From the NCBI RefSeq assembly GCF_937890585.1, contig NZ_CALACG010000150.1, forward strand, positions 1 through 17,824: a stretch of 17,824 nucleotides of DNA, given 5' to 3'. Below, one piece after another: positions 1 through 6,482 of the stretch. Made by a program: the position numbers and the translations under genes. The DNA comes from an uncultured Campylobacter sp. Lineage in GTDB: Bacteria > Campylobacterota > Campylobacteria > Campylobacterales > Campylobacteraceae. Positions within the stretch are counted from its first letter, which is position 1. Every line of letters starts with the position of its first letter. The notes beneath the pieces are model-generated. The model saw only the letters and a program-made list of their open reading frames with translations. It had not been told where the DNA came from and did no database searches.

Positions 1-345
1 GGGGACATCGGTCATGCGATTCAAACTTATGTTGAGAGTGAAGGGTTATCGGTTGTTCGTGACTTTATTGGACACGGAATTGGACCAACGATTCATGAAA
101 GCCCAGCAGTTCCTCACTACGGAGAACCTGGAAAAGGCCTTCGCTTGAAAGAGGGAATGGTCATCACTATTGAACCGATGGTGAATACTGGTACTTGGAA
201 AGCGGAAATGGAAAGCAATGGCTGGACAGCTCATACATTAGATGGTGGACTAAGCTGCCAATTCGAACATACATTAGCCATTACGAAAGATGGTCCACGT
301 ATTTTAACATTACAAAAAGATCACGCAGAAGACGTGTTGAATTAA
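1..345 (+). CDS. map: Methionine aminopeptidase, type I, 3' fragment (Lactobacillales-like)
   Basis: C-terminal 114 residues of a type I methionine aminopeptidase, the cytosolic dimetal enzyme that removes the initiator Met from new proteins. The reading frame is open from the first base, so the 5' part lies outside the window. Seen: GHGIG with the metal-ligand His at fragment residue 25, HESP with His32, TIEPM with Glu58 and QFEHT with Glu89, matching the conserved His/Glu ligands of the family. The two Asp ligands would be upstream of the window. Wording such as TWKAEMESNGW and DGGLSCQFEH, plus codon use rich in GGA, ATT and GAA with no AAATTTA words, resembles Enterococcus/Granulicatella-type Lactobacillales and not Campylobacter. 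It is followed after 15 bases by galE. This gene probably does not belong to the same genome as the rest of the window (see findings). Function is sure; the source assignment is by eye. Confidence 0.9.
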   Translation, partial: GDIGHAIQTYVESEGLSVVRDFIGHGIGPTIHESPAVPHYGEPGKGLRLKEGMVITIEPMVNTGTWKAEMESNGWTAHTLDGGLSCQFEHTLAITKDGPRILTLQKDHAEDVLN

Positions 346-352
346 GGGGAGG
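345..352 (+). promoter_or_regulatory. Strong Shine-Dalgarno before galE, Firmicutes style
   Basis: AGGGGAGG ends 8 bases before the ATG of galE and begins on the last base of the map stop codon. It is a longer match to the anti-Shine-Dalgarno than sites inside the operon downstream (typically AAAGG or GGAG). It belongs to the Firmicutes-looking segment and so may not be the real ribosome binding site of the Campylobacter gene. Confidence 0.6.
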
Positions 353-360
353 AAGCAAAA

Positions 361-398
361 ATGGCAATTTTAGTAACAGGTGGAGCTGGATATATCGG
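361..398. other. Probable chimeric junction inside the 5' end of galE
   Basis: Composition switches here. Upstream is Lactobacillales-like map with its ribosome binding site; the first codons read MAILVTGGAGYIG, a Firmicutes-style GalE start. From about base 399 onward (SHVVKALLKQGK) the protein and the AAATTTA-rich DNA are Campylobacter-like. Bases 376-398 encode the highly conserved TGGAGYIG nucleotide-binding loop, a natural place for two unrelated galE genes to share a stretch long enough to mislead an assembler. The exact crossover cannot be fixed by eye. Homologous recombination between phyla is possible but less likely. Confidence 0.65.
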
Positions 399-1344
399 CA
401 GCCACGTAGTAAAAGCACTTTTAAAGCAAGGCAAAGATGAGATAACCATCATCGATAATCTCTGCAAGGGCTCACAAAAAGCACTTGAGGCACTCCAAAA
501 GATAGGAAATTTTAAATTTATAAATGCAAATTTAGAAGATGATTTGAGCGAAATTTTTGCAAATGGCAAATTTGATGCGATCATCCATTTTGCAGCGTTT
601 ATTGAGGTCTTTGAGAGTATGAGCGAGCCGCTAAAATACTATCTAAACAACACTGCAAACGTCGCAAGGGTGCTAAGATACGCAAAAACTTACAATGTAA
701 ATAAATTTATATTTAGCTCAACTGCTGCAGTTTATGGCGAGCCAGACGTGGCAGAAGTTAGCGAGACAACGCCTACAAATCCGATAAATCCATACGGCAG
801 AAGCAAGCTCATGAGCGAGCAGATCATAAAAGACTACGCTGTGTCAAATGAAAATTTCAAATTTGCGATTTTGCGCTACTTTAACGTAGCAGGCGCAGAC
901 GAGGAGGGGCTTATCGGTCAAAACTATCCAAACGCCACGCACCTTATCAAAGTAGCCGTGCAAACAGCCCTTGGCAAGCGTGAGAGCATGGGTATCTTTG
1001 GTGATGACTACGCGACAAAAGATGGCACATGCGTAAGAGACTACATCCACGTTAGCGACCTAGCAGACGCTCATATAAGTGCGCTGGAGTATATCGGTCA
1101 AAATGGTAGCGAAACTTTTAATGTGGGATATGGCAGAGGATTTAGCGTAAAAGAGGTCATCGAGAGTGCAAAAAAAGTAAGCGGAGTAAATTTTAAAGTG
1201 CTAAATGCGCCAAGAAGAGACGGCGACCCAGCTATCCTCATCTCAAACGCAAGCAAACTGCGCTCGCTAACAAGCTGGAAGCCAAAAAGAGACGATCTAG
1301 CGCTCATCATAAAAACCGCCCTTGAGTGGGAAAAGAGAATTTAA
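361..1344 (+). CDS. galE: UDP-glucose/UDP-N-acetylglucosamine 4-epimerase (GalE/Gne)
   Basis: Short-chain dehydrogenase fold epimerase, 327 residues, a normal length. In C. jejuni the homolog at the left end of the pgl locus (Gne) converts UDP-GlcNAc to UDP-GalNAc and so supplies GalNAc for the N-glycan; the same role is inferred here. Seen: Rossmann loop GGAGYIG (residues 7-13), acidic Asp32 after the second strand for NAD binding, the SSTAAVYG strand (119-126), catalytic Tyr145 and Lys149 in YGRSK, and NPYG. Whether it acts on UDP-Glc, UDP-GlcNAc or both cannot be told from the sequence. The first ~13 codons and the ribosome binding site may come from a different organism (chimeric junction), so the native start is uncertain; the ATG given is the first in-frame one after the map stop. 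The ugd start follows 8 bases after the stop. Confidence 0.88.
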   Translation: MAILVTGGAGYIGSHVVKALLKQGKDEITIIDNLCKGSQKALEALQKIGNFKFINANLEDDLSEIFANGKFDAIIHFAAFIEVFESMSEPLKYYLNNTANVARVLRYAKTYNVNKFIFSSTAAVYGEPDVAEVSETTPTNPINPYGRSKLMSEQIIKDYAVSNENFKFAILRYFNVAGADEEGLIGQNYPNATHLIKVAVQTALGKRESMGIFGDDYATKDGTCVRDYIHVSDLADAHISALEYIGQNGSETFNVGYGRGFSVKEVIESAKKVSGVNFKVLNAPRRDGDPAILISNASKLRSLTSWKPKRDDLALIIKTALEWEKRI

Positions 1345-1352
1345 GGATAAGC

Positions 1353-2675
1353 ATGAAAATAGCAGTAATTGGAACCGGATATGTTGGGCTAGTAAGTGGT
1401 GCATGCTTTGCGAAAATGGGCAACAGCGTGATCTGCATCGATGTCGATAGCAAAAAGATCGAGGCGCTAAGAAACGGCGTCGTGCCGATATATGAGCCTG
1501 GGCTTGCTGATATCGTGAGTGAGTGCTACAAAAATGGCTCGCTTAAATTTAGCACGCAGATAACCGAGGCGTTAGAGCATGCAGATGTGCTATTTATCGC
1601 AGTTGGCACGCCTATGGGCGCTGATGGACAGGCGGATTTAAAATATGTCCTTTCAGTTGCAAAATCTATCGGAGAAAATTTAAGCAAACCACTAATCGTA
1701 GTCGATAAATCAACCGTTCCAGTGGGCACTGGAGCTAAGGTGCATGAGGTGATCGAGGCTGAGCTTAAAAAGAGAAATGTAGAGGTTAAATTTGAAGTAG
1801 TCTCAAACCCAGAGTTTTTAAAAGAGGGTGCGGCAGTCGAGGACTTTTTAAAGCCAGACCGCGTTGTTATCGGAGCTAGCAGTGAGTGGGGCTTTAATGT
1901 GATGAGAGAGCTTTATGAGCCATTTATGAAAAATCACGACAGGCTTATCTGCATGGACGTAAAGTCAGCCGAGATGACAAAATACGCTGCAAATTCGATG
2001 CTGGCGACTAAAATCAGCTTTATAAACGAGATAGCAAATATCTGCGAGCGTGTGGGAGCTGATGTAAATTTAGTAAGAAAAGGTATCGGTAGTGACTCAA
2101 GGATCGGATATAGCTTTATCTATCCAGGCTGCGGATATGGCGGCAGCTGCTTTCCAAAGGATGTCGAGGCGCTCATCTATACAGCTAGACAAAATGGCTT
2201 TGAACCAGAGCTTTTAAACGCGGTCGAGTCAAGAAATAAGGCACAAAAAAGAGTGCTATTTGAGAAAATTTATAACTTCTTTGGCGGCGATCTAAAGGGC
2301 AAAATGATCGCGCTTTGGGGCCTTGCGTTTAAACCAAATACCGATGATATGAGAGAGGCTAGCTCGCTAACTTTGATAAAACTTTTAGATGAAGCTGGCG
2401 CAAAAGTGGTGGCTTACGATCCAAAAGCAAGCGAAGAAGCTAAAAAATATATGCCAAATTTAGATGTGAAATACGCTAAAAATAAATATGACGCTCTTGA
2501 TAATGCCGATGCTATGGTGCTTGTGACAGAGTGGAGCGAGTTTAGATCGCCTGATTTTATGGAGATCAAAGAGAGGCTAAAAAACGCTGTCATATTTGAT
2601 GGACGCAACCAGTATAACGCTAAAGCTTTAGCCGAGCATGGCTTTAAATACTTCCAAATAGGCGTCAAAGCGTGA
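1353..2675 (+). CDS. ugd: UDP-glucose 6-dehydrogenase
   Basis: NAD-dependent oxidation of UDP-glucose to UDP-glucuronic acid in the cytosol; 440 residues, usual for the bacterial TuaD/AglM-like form. Seen: N-terminal Rossmann motif GTGYVGL (7-13), YEPGL (48-52) substrate region, STVPVGT (120-126), NPEFLKEG (152-159) with Glu158, KYAANSM (210-216) with the conserved Lys210, and catalytic Cys266 in GYGGSCFPKD (261-270). The C-terminal UDP-binding domain contains the GLAFKPNTDDMREA block. Start: the ATG at 1353 gives the canonical MKIAVIGTGYVGL N-terminus and has AAGGA just upstream; an ATG 27 bases earlier lies inside galE and would add nine unlikely residues. The stop overlaps the GTG of the ecotin gene. 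Together with the TviB-like enzyme it implies uronic acid donors for a surface or protein glycan. It could serve LOS or capsule instead of the N-glycan. Confidence 0.92.
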   Translation: MKIAVIGTGYVGLVSGACFAKMGNSVICIDVDSKKIEALRNGVVPIYEPGLADIVSECYKNGSLKFSTQITEALEHADVLFIAVGTPMGADGQADLKYVLSVAKSIGENLSKPLIVVDKSTVPVGTGAKVHEVIEAELKKRNVEVKFEVVSNPEFLKEGAAVEDFLKPDRVVIGASSEWGFNVMRELYEPFMKNHDRLICMDVKSAEMTKYAANSMLATKISFINEIANICERVGADVNLVRKGIGSDSRIGYSFIYPGCGYGGSCFPKDVEALIYTARQNGFEPELLNAVESRNKAQKRVLFEKIYNFFGGDLKGKMIALWGLAFKPNTDDMREASSLTLIKLLDEAGAKVVAYDPKASEEAKKYMPNLDVKYAKNKYDALDNADAMVLVTEWSEFRSPDFMEIKERLKNAVIFDGRNQYNAKALAEHGFKYFQIGVKA

Positions 2676-3115
2676 AGCAAATTTTATCTCTCATAGTTTT
2701 TTTGCTGCCTTTTACGCTCTTAGCCAGCGAAGCGGCAGGCAAAAGCGAGGCAAAGACGCAAGAGCAGGTTTTTGAGCTACCTGTCTCAAAGATGCCGGTT
2801 GATTATTTTAAATATGAAGTTGCATTTTTTAAAGAGATGCAAACAGACTGTGAATTTGCTATGCTAGAGGGCGGACATTTAGATAAAAAAGAGGATAAAA
2901 GCGGGATTTATTATGAATTTAGCGCAGAGGATGCGCCGCTTAAGCCTTGCAACGGCAAAAATAAAAAGAGGCAAATTTATTATGAATTTGCTCAAATTTT
3001 ACCTGGCATTAGCCCCATCAGGATCGTAACTCCGCAAGGTGTGGGCGCAGAGATAAGAATTTATGAACGTGTAGAAACAATAAAACCAAAAATTTTAAAA
3101 AGGAAAGAGAAATGA
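2672..3115 (+). CDS. eco: Ecotin-family periplasmic serine protease inhibitor
   Basis: 147 residues with a signal peptide (Lys2, hydrophobic 4-17, probable cleavage after Ser19 or Ala21). By memory alignment with E. coli ecotin the mature part matches along its length: DC (59-60), GGHLDKK (67-73) against GGKLENK, YYEF, PC (92-93), NKKRQIYYEF against KKEKKF, SPIRIVTP against LPIVVYTP, and the EIRIYE strand. Cys60 and Cys93 correspond to the single disulfide of ecotin (Cys50-Cys87). Ecotins are dimeric, tight inhibitors of chymotrypsin-fold proteases such as trypsin, factor Xa and neutrophil elastase; homologs from C. rectus and C. showae are known to do this. Aligned on the second Cys, the P1 residue is Leu90 (Lys91 at P1'), where E. 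coli has Met84. GTG start in a 4-base overlap with the ugd stop; its own stop overlaps the next ATG by 4 bases, so it is translationally coupled on both sides. Identity is fairly sure; the P1 call is inference. Confidence 0.82.
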   Translation: MKQILSLIVFLLPFTLLASEAAGKSEAKTQEQVFELPVSKMPVDYFKYEVAFFKEMQTDCEFAMLEGGHLDKKEDKSGIYYEFSAEDAPLKPCNGKNKKRQIYYEFAQILPGISPIRIVTPQGVGAEIRIYERVETIKPKILKRKEK

Positions 3116-4344
3116 AAATAGCAGTAGTAGGACTTGGCTATGTGGGACTTCCACTAGCAGCAGCTTTTAGTGAGAAGTACGAAGTAGTTGGCTTTGACGT
3201 AAATGCAAAACGTATAGAAGAGCTTAAAAGTGGCTATGATAGAACGCTTGAGCTTAGCAACGAGCAGATGAAAAAAGCGATCGATAATGGCATGAAATTT
3301 AGCCTAAATTTAGATGACATCAGAAGCTGCAACTTCTTCATCGTAACTGTCCCAACTCCTATAGATAAGAATAAACGCCCTGATCTAACCCCAGTGGTAA
3401 AAGCGACCCAGAGCGTGGCAAAAGTGCTTAAAAAAGGCGACATCGTTGTCTATGAAAGCACCGTTTATCCAGGCGTTACAGAAGAAATTTGCGTGCCGCT
3501 TCTTGAAGAGAGCGGGCTTAAATTTAATAAAGACTTCTTCTGCGGCTACTCTCCAGAGCGCATAAACCCAGGCGATAAAGAGCACACTGTTACAAAGATC
3601 AAAAAGATAACAAGTGGCTCAACCCCAGAGATCGCTGACAAGGTCGATGAAATTTATCGTTCTATCATCACAGCTGGCACTCACAAAGCTTCAAGCATCA
3701 AAGTAGCAGAGGCTGCAAAGGTCATCGAAAACACTCAGCGCGACATCAACATCGCCTTTATAAACGAGCTTGCGATGCTCTTTGAAAAGCTTCACATCAA
3801 CACTATCGACGTGCTTGAGGCTGCGGGCACGAAGTGGAATTTCTTAAATTTCCGCCCAGGTCTAGTCGGCGGTCACTGCATCGGCGTAGATCCATACTAC
3901 CTAACTCACAAAGCTCAAGAGGTAGGCTACAACCCTGAAATGATCCTAGCAGGTCGCCGCATCAACGATGATATGGGCAGATACGCAGCCGATCAAGTGA
4001 TAAAACTAATGATAAGAAAAGGTGTGCTTATCAACAAAGCGCGTGTGCTTGTTCTTGGTATGACATTTAAAGAAAACTGCCCAGATATAAGAAACTCTCG
4101 CGTTATAGACGTGGTCGATGAGCTAAAAGACTTTGGCTGCAAGGTCGATGTGACCGATCCTTGGGCTGATAGCGCTGAGGTAAAACACGAGTACGGCTTT
4201 GATCTAGTAAAAGAGTATAACCTAGACGACTACGACTGCATCGTGATCGCCGTAGCTCACAATGAATTTAAAAAGCTCAACCTAAAAGGCCACTTGGTTT
4301 ATGATATAAAAAATATCTACCCAGAGGCTGACGCTAGGCTGTAG
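3112..4344 (+). CDS. tviB: UDP-N-acetylhexosamine 6-dehydrogenase (TviB/VipA/WbpO family)
   Basis: 410 residues, nearly collinear with S. Typhi TviB (UDP-GlcNAc to UDP-GlcNAcA) and P. aeruginosa WbpO (UDP-GalNAc to UDP-GalNAcA). Seen: NAD loop GLGYVGLPLA (7-16), VPTPID (80-85), YESTVYPG (114-121), SPERINPGD (147-155), KVAEAAKVIENTQRD (197-211) with its Lys, FRPGLVGGHCIGVDPYY (247-263) with catalytic Cys256, and TFKENCPDIRNS in the C-terminal domain. The whole pattern is that of the UDP-HexNAc subfamily and differs from the UDP-glucose enzyme encoded two genes upstream. Which epimer it oxidises (GlcNAc or GalNAc) cannot be read from the sequence; with a GalE/Gne in the operon both substrates would be available. 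AAAGGAAAG-type Shine-Dalgarno; ATG overlaps the ecotin stop by 4 bases. Predicted product: a HexNAc uronic acid donor for the N-glycan or another surface polysaccharide. Confidence 0.88.
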   Translation: MKIAVVGLGYVGLPLAAAFSEKYEVVGFDVNAKRIEELKSGYDRTLELSNEQMKKAIDNGMKFSLNLDDIRSCNFFIVTVPTPIDKNKRPDLTPVVKATQSVAKVLKKGDIVVYESTVYPGVTEEICVPLLEESGLKFNKDFFCGYSPERINPGDKEHTVTKIKKITSGSTPEIADKVDEIYRSIITAGTHKASSIKVAEAAKVIENTQRDINIAFINELAMLFEKLHINTIDVLEAAGTKWNFLNFRPGLVGGHCIGVDPYYLTHKAQEVGYNPEMILAGRRINDDMGRYAADQVIKLMIRKGVLINKARVLVLGMTFKENCPDIRNSRVIDVVDELKDFGCKVDVTDPWADSAEVKHEYGFDLVKEYNLDDYDCIVIAVAHNEFKKLNLKGHLVYDIKNIYPEADARL

Positions 4345-4352
4345 GGAATTTA

Positions 4353-6482
4353 GTGCACAAAGTAAGCGTAAATTGTAAAATTTTACTTATTTTTCTGGCT
4401 GCTTATCTGTTTGGATTTGCAGCTAGGATGCTTTGGGTATTGTGGGCAAAGGATATGCCAGAGTTTTACTTTAATGGCGAATTTATGCTTACGACAAATG
4501 ACGCATACTATTACGCAGAGGGCGCTAGAGATATGCTTGCTGGCTTTCATCAGCAAAATGACTTTAGCCCCTTTAATCACCCAATCTCAACAATAGTTTT
4601 TTATATTTGTAAAATTTTACCTTTCAAGATCGAAAGCGTGATGTTTTATATGAGTGCGCTTTTAGCACCGCTTATAGCGCTTCCAGTTATCTTGATATCA
4701 AATGAATTTAAAGCTCTAAAAGCTGGGGCTGTGGCGGCATTTATGAGCGTTATCTTGCCAGGCTATCTTGTAAGAACGTCGCTTGGTTACTTTGATAGCG
4801 ATATGCTAAATGTTACGTTTGCGCTTTTCATCATCTATCTTTTGATCAGACTTTTAAATGCAAATGAACAAAAATTTATCGTTTTACCGGGGCTTTTTGT
4901 ATCGCTTTATCTTTGGTGGTATCAAAGCTCTTATGCTCTTATTTTAAGCATCATTTTTATCTTTTTTATCTACACACTTGCTTTTATGCGAAGCAGGATA
5001 GAAAACTACCAAGCGATATTTTTTATGTTTATAAGCATCGTTAGTTTTAATATTTTTTCAAAAGATCCACTCATTGCAAATAAAATTTTGATTTTAAATT
5101 TAGCGGTCATTGCTTCATTTTACGCCATTTTTTGCAGATATAAAAAACTGCTTTCACCCAAAATTTTAAGCATTTTTCTAGCTATTATGCTGGCTATTTT
5201 TATCTATTTTGGTGGTTTTGATTTTATTGTCTCAAAGATTGGCAGTTACGTTTTAAAAAGCAGCTCAGAGGTTGCAAGTAAATTTCACTTTATAAGCGAA
5301 TACACGCTAATTGACGAGGTAAAAAGCGCTAGCCCTTTATATTTTGTCTATTTCATGGCTGGAAACATCCTTATTTTGCTAACTGCAGCAGTTGGATATT
5401 TGGCGCTTTGTTTTAAATTTCGCCCATTTTTACTTAGCTTGCCACTGCTTGGACTTGGCGCTTTATCGCTATTTGGCGGAGTTAGATTTGCTATGTATAT
5501 AACGCCGCTTGTTGCGCTTGGTTTTGGATATTTCTTGCACTTTTTTTTAAATTTATTTGATCTTAGAAATTCTCTTAAAAATTTATCCTTTTTTATCTTT
5601 GCGGCTGCTGCGCTTGCTCCAAATTTAGATATCGCCTACTCTTATAGACCTCATACTTTGATCACGCACGATAAGGCAACAGCACTTGATCAGTTAAAAA
5701 AGACTGCTAAGCGCGATGACTACGTGCTTTCGTGGTGGGATTATGGATATGCGGTAAGATACTTTGCCGATGTTAAGACGCTAAATGATCCTGGCAGGCA
5801 AGGTGGCGAGAACGGCTATTTTGTTAGCCTTGCTTTAAGAAAAGATGAGGCAACCTCAGCCAAGCTAGCTAGAGTAGTGAGTGAGTACAATGACATCTCG
5901 TTTGAGAAAAAGAGTAGAGTGCTAGAAGAAATTTTAAAAGATCACAATACAAGCGATCTAAACCTCTTTTTAAACCAGCTTGAAAACGCAAATTTCACTT
6001 TGCCAATGGCAAAAAAAGAGGTTTTTTACTATCTTTTGCCAGATATGATAGATATCGCCCCAAATGTCTTTAGATATAGCTACATCGACGTTATGAGCGG
6101 CGAGAGGCCAAAAGAGGAGTTTTTTTACTACGTTAGCCCTATAAGTAGCGTTAGCGAGGCTGGCATAGATCTTGGAAATGGCTATATCTTGCCGCTAAAA
6201 GAGCCAAAATTTATCACACAAAACGGCGAGAAAGTGGCTGTAAAGTCCTTTTATAAGATAAAAGGCTCTGGTAAAGGGCTACAAATAGATGAAAAAACTA
6301 TCGATGAAAAGGCAAAAATTTCTGTTTTATTTTTAGAGGACTACGCTCGCGTGGTTTTAGTTGATGAAAATGCCTTAAATTCAGCTCTTGTGCAGCTTTT
6401 TATATTTGAGCGAGCCGATGAGCGATACTTTGAGCCATTTATCATCTCAAGTGGTGTAAAAATTTACAGGTTAAAAGTCTAA
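4353..6482 (+). CDS. pglB2: Divergent second PglB/STT3 oligosaccharyltransferase
   Basis: 709-residue membrane protein with an N-terminal multi-helix part and a C-terminal periplasmic domain, the layout of PglB. It should transfer lipid-linked glycan to Asn. Compared from memory with C. jejuni PglB, catalytic residues are kept: Asp50 (TTNDAYYYAEGARDM), Asp148 and Asp150 (GYFDSD), Glu322 (external loop 5, LIDE in place of TIQE), Arg378 (GGVRF), WWDYG 461-465 and an MxxI motif (565-568). Two changes stand out. WWDYGYP reads WWDYGYA, and an ungapped alignment from Glu322 places Phe334 at C. jejuni Arg331, the residue that contacts the acidic -2 side chain of the sequon; the other PglB in this window keeps that Arg. 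A D-H-N-T-S sequon (530-534) sits where C. jejuni PglB is self-glycosylated. GTG start, with AGGGA 5 bases upstream; no better start upstream. More T-rich than its neighbours. Active but with altered sequon choice is my inference. Confidence 0.88.
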   Translation: MHKVSVNCKILLIFLAAYLFGFAARMLWVLWAKDMPEFYFNGEFMLTTNDAYYYAEGARDMLAGFHQQNDFSPFNHPISTIVFYICKILPFKIESVMFYMSALLAPLIALPVILISNEFKALKAGAVAAFMSVILPGYLVRTSLGYFDSDMLNVTFALFIIYLLIRLLNANEQKFIVLPGLFVSLYLWWYQSSYALILSIIFIFFIYTLAFMRSRIENYQAIFFMFISIVSFNIFSKDPLIANKILILNLAVIASFYAIFCRYKKLLSPKILSIFLAIMLAIFIYFGGFDFIVSKIGSYVLKSSSEVASKFHFISEYTLIDEVKSASPLYFVYFMAGNILILLTAAVGYLALCFKFRPFLLSLPLLGLGALSLFGGVRFAMYITPLVALGFGYFLHFFLNLFDLRNSLKNLSFFIFAAAALAPNLDIAYSYRPHTLITHDKATALDQLKKTAKRDDYVLSWWDYGYAVRYFADVKTLNDPGRQGGENGYFVSLALRKDEATSAKLARVVSEYNDISFEKKSRVLEEILKDHNTSDLNLFLNQLENANFTLPMAKKEVFYYLLPDMIDIAPNVFRYSYIDVMSGERPKEEFFYYVSPISSVSEAGIDLGNGYILPLKEPKFITQNGEKVAVKSFYKIKGSGKGLQIDEKTIDEKAKISVLFLEDYARVVLVDENALNSALVQLFIFERADERYFEPFIISSGVKIYRLKV

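Noticed and set aside
361..1344. Cross-phylum horizontal transfer of map-galE into Campylobacter
   Set aside because: The switch lies within a conserved motif after only a few galE codons, which fits a k-mer assembly join better than a selected transfer; kept only as the alternative in the finding.
1326..1352. Upstream ATG giving a longer UDP-glucose dehydrogenase
   Set aside because: It overlaps galE and adds nine residues with no family match; the ATG at 1353 gives the standard N-terminus next to AAGGA.
5541..5548. Run of eight T in pglB2 as a possible phase-variable tract
   Set aside because: Campylobacter phase variation mostly uses G/C runs of about eight or more; this genome is T-rich and several shorter T runs are present. 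No long G or C homopolymer was seen in the window.
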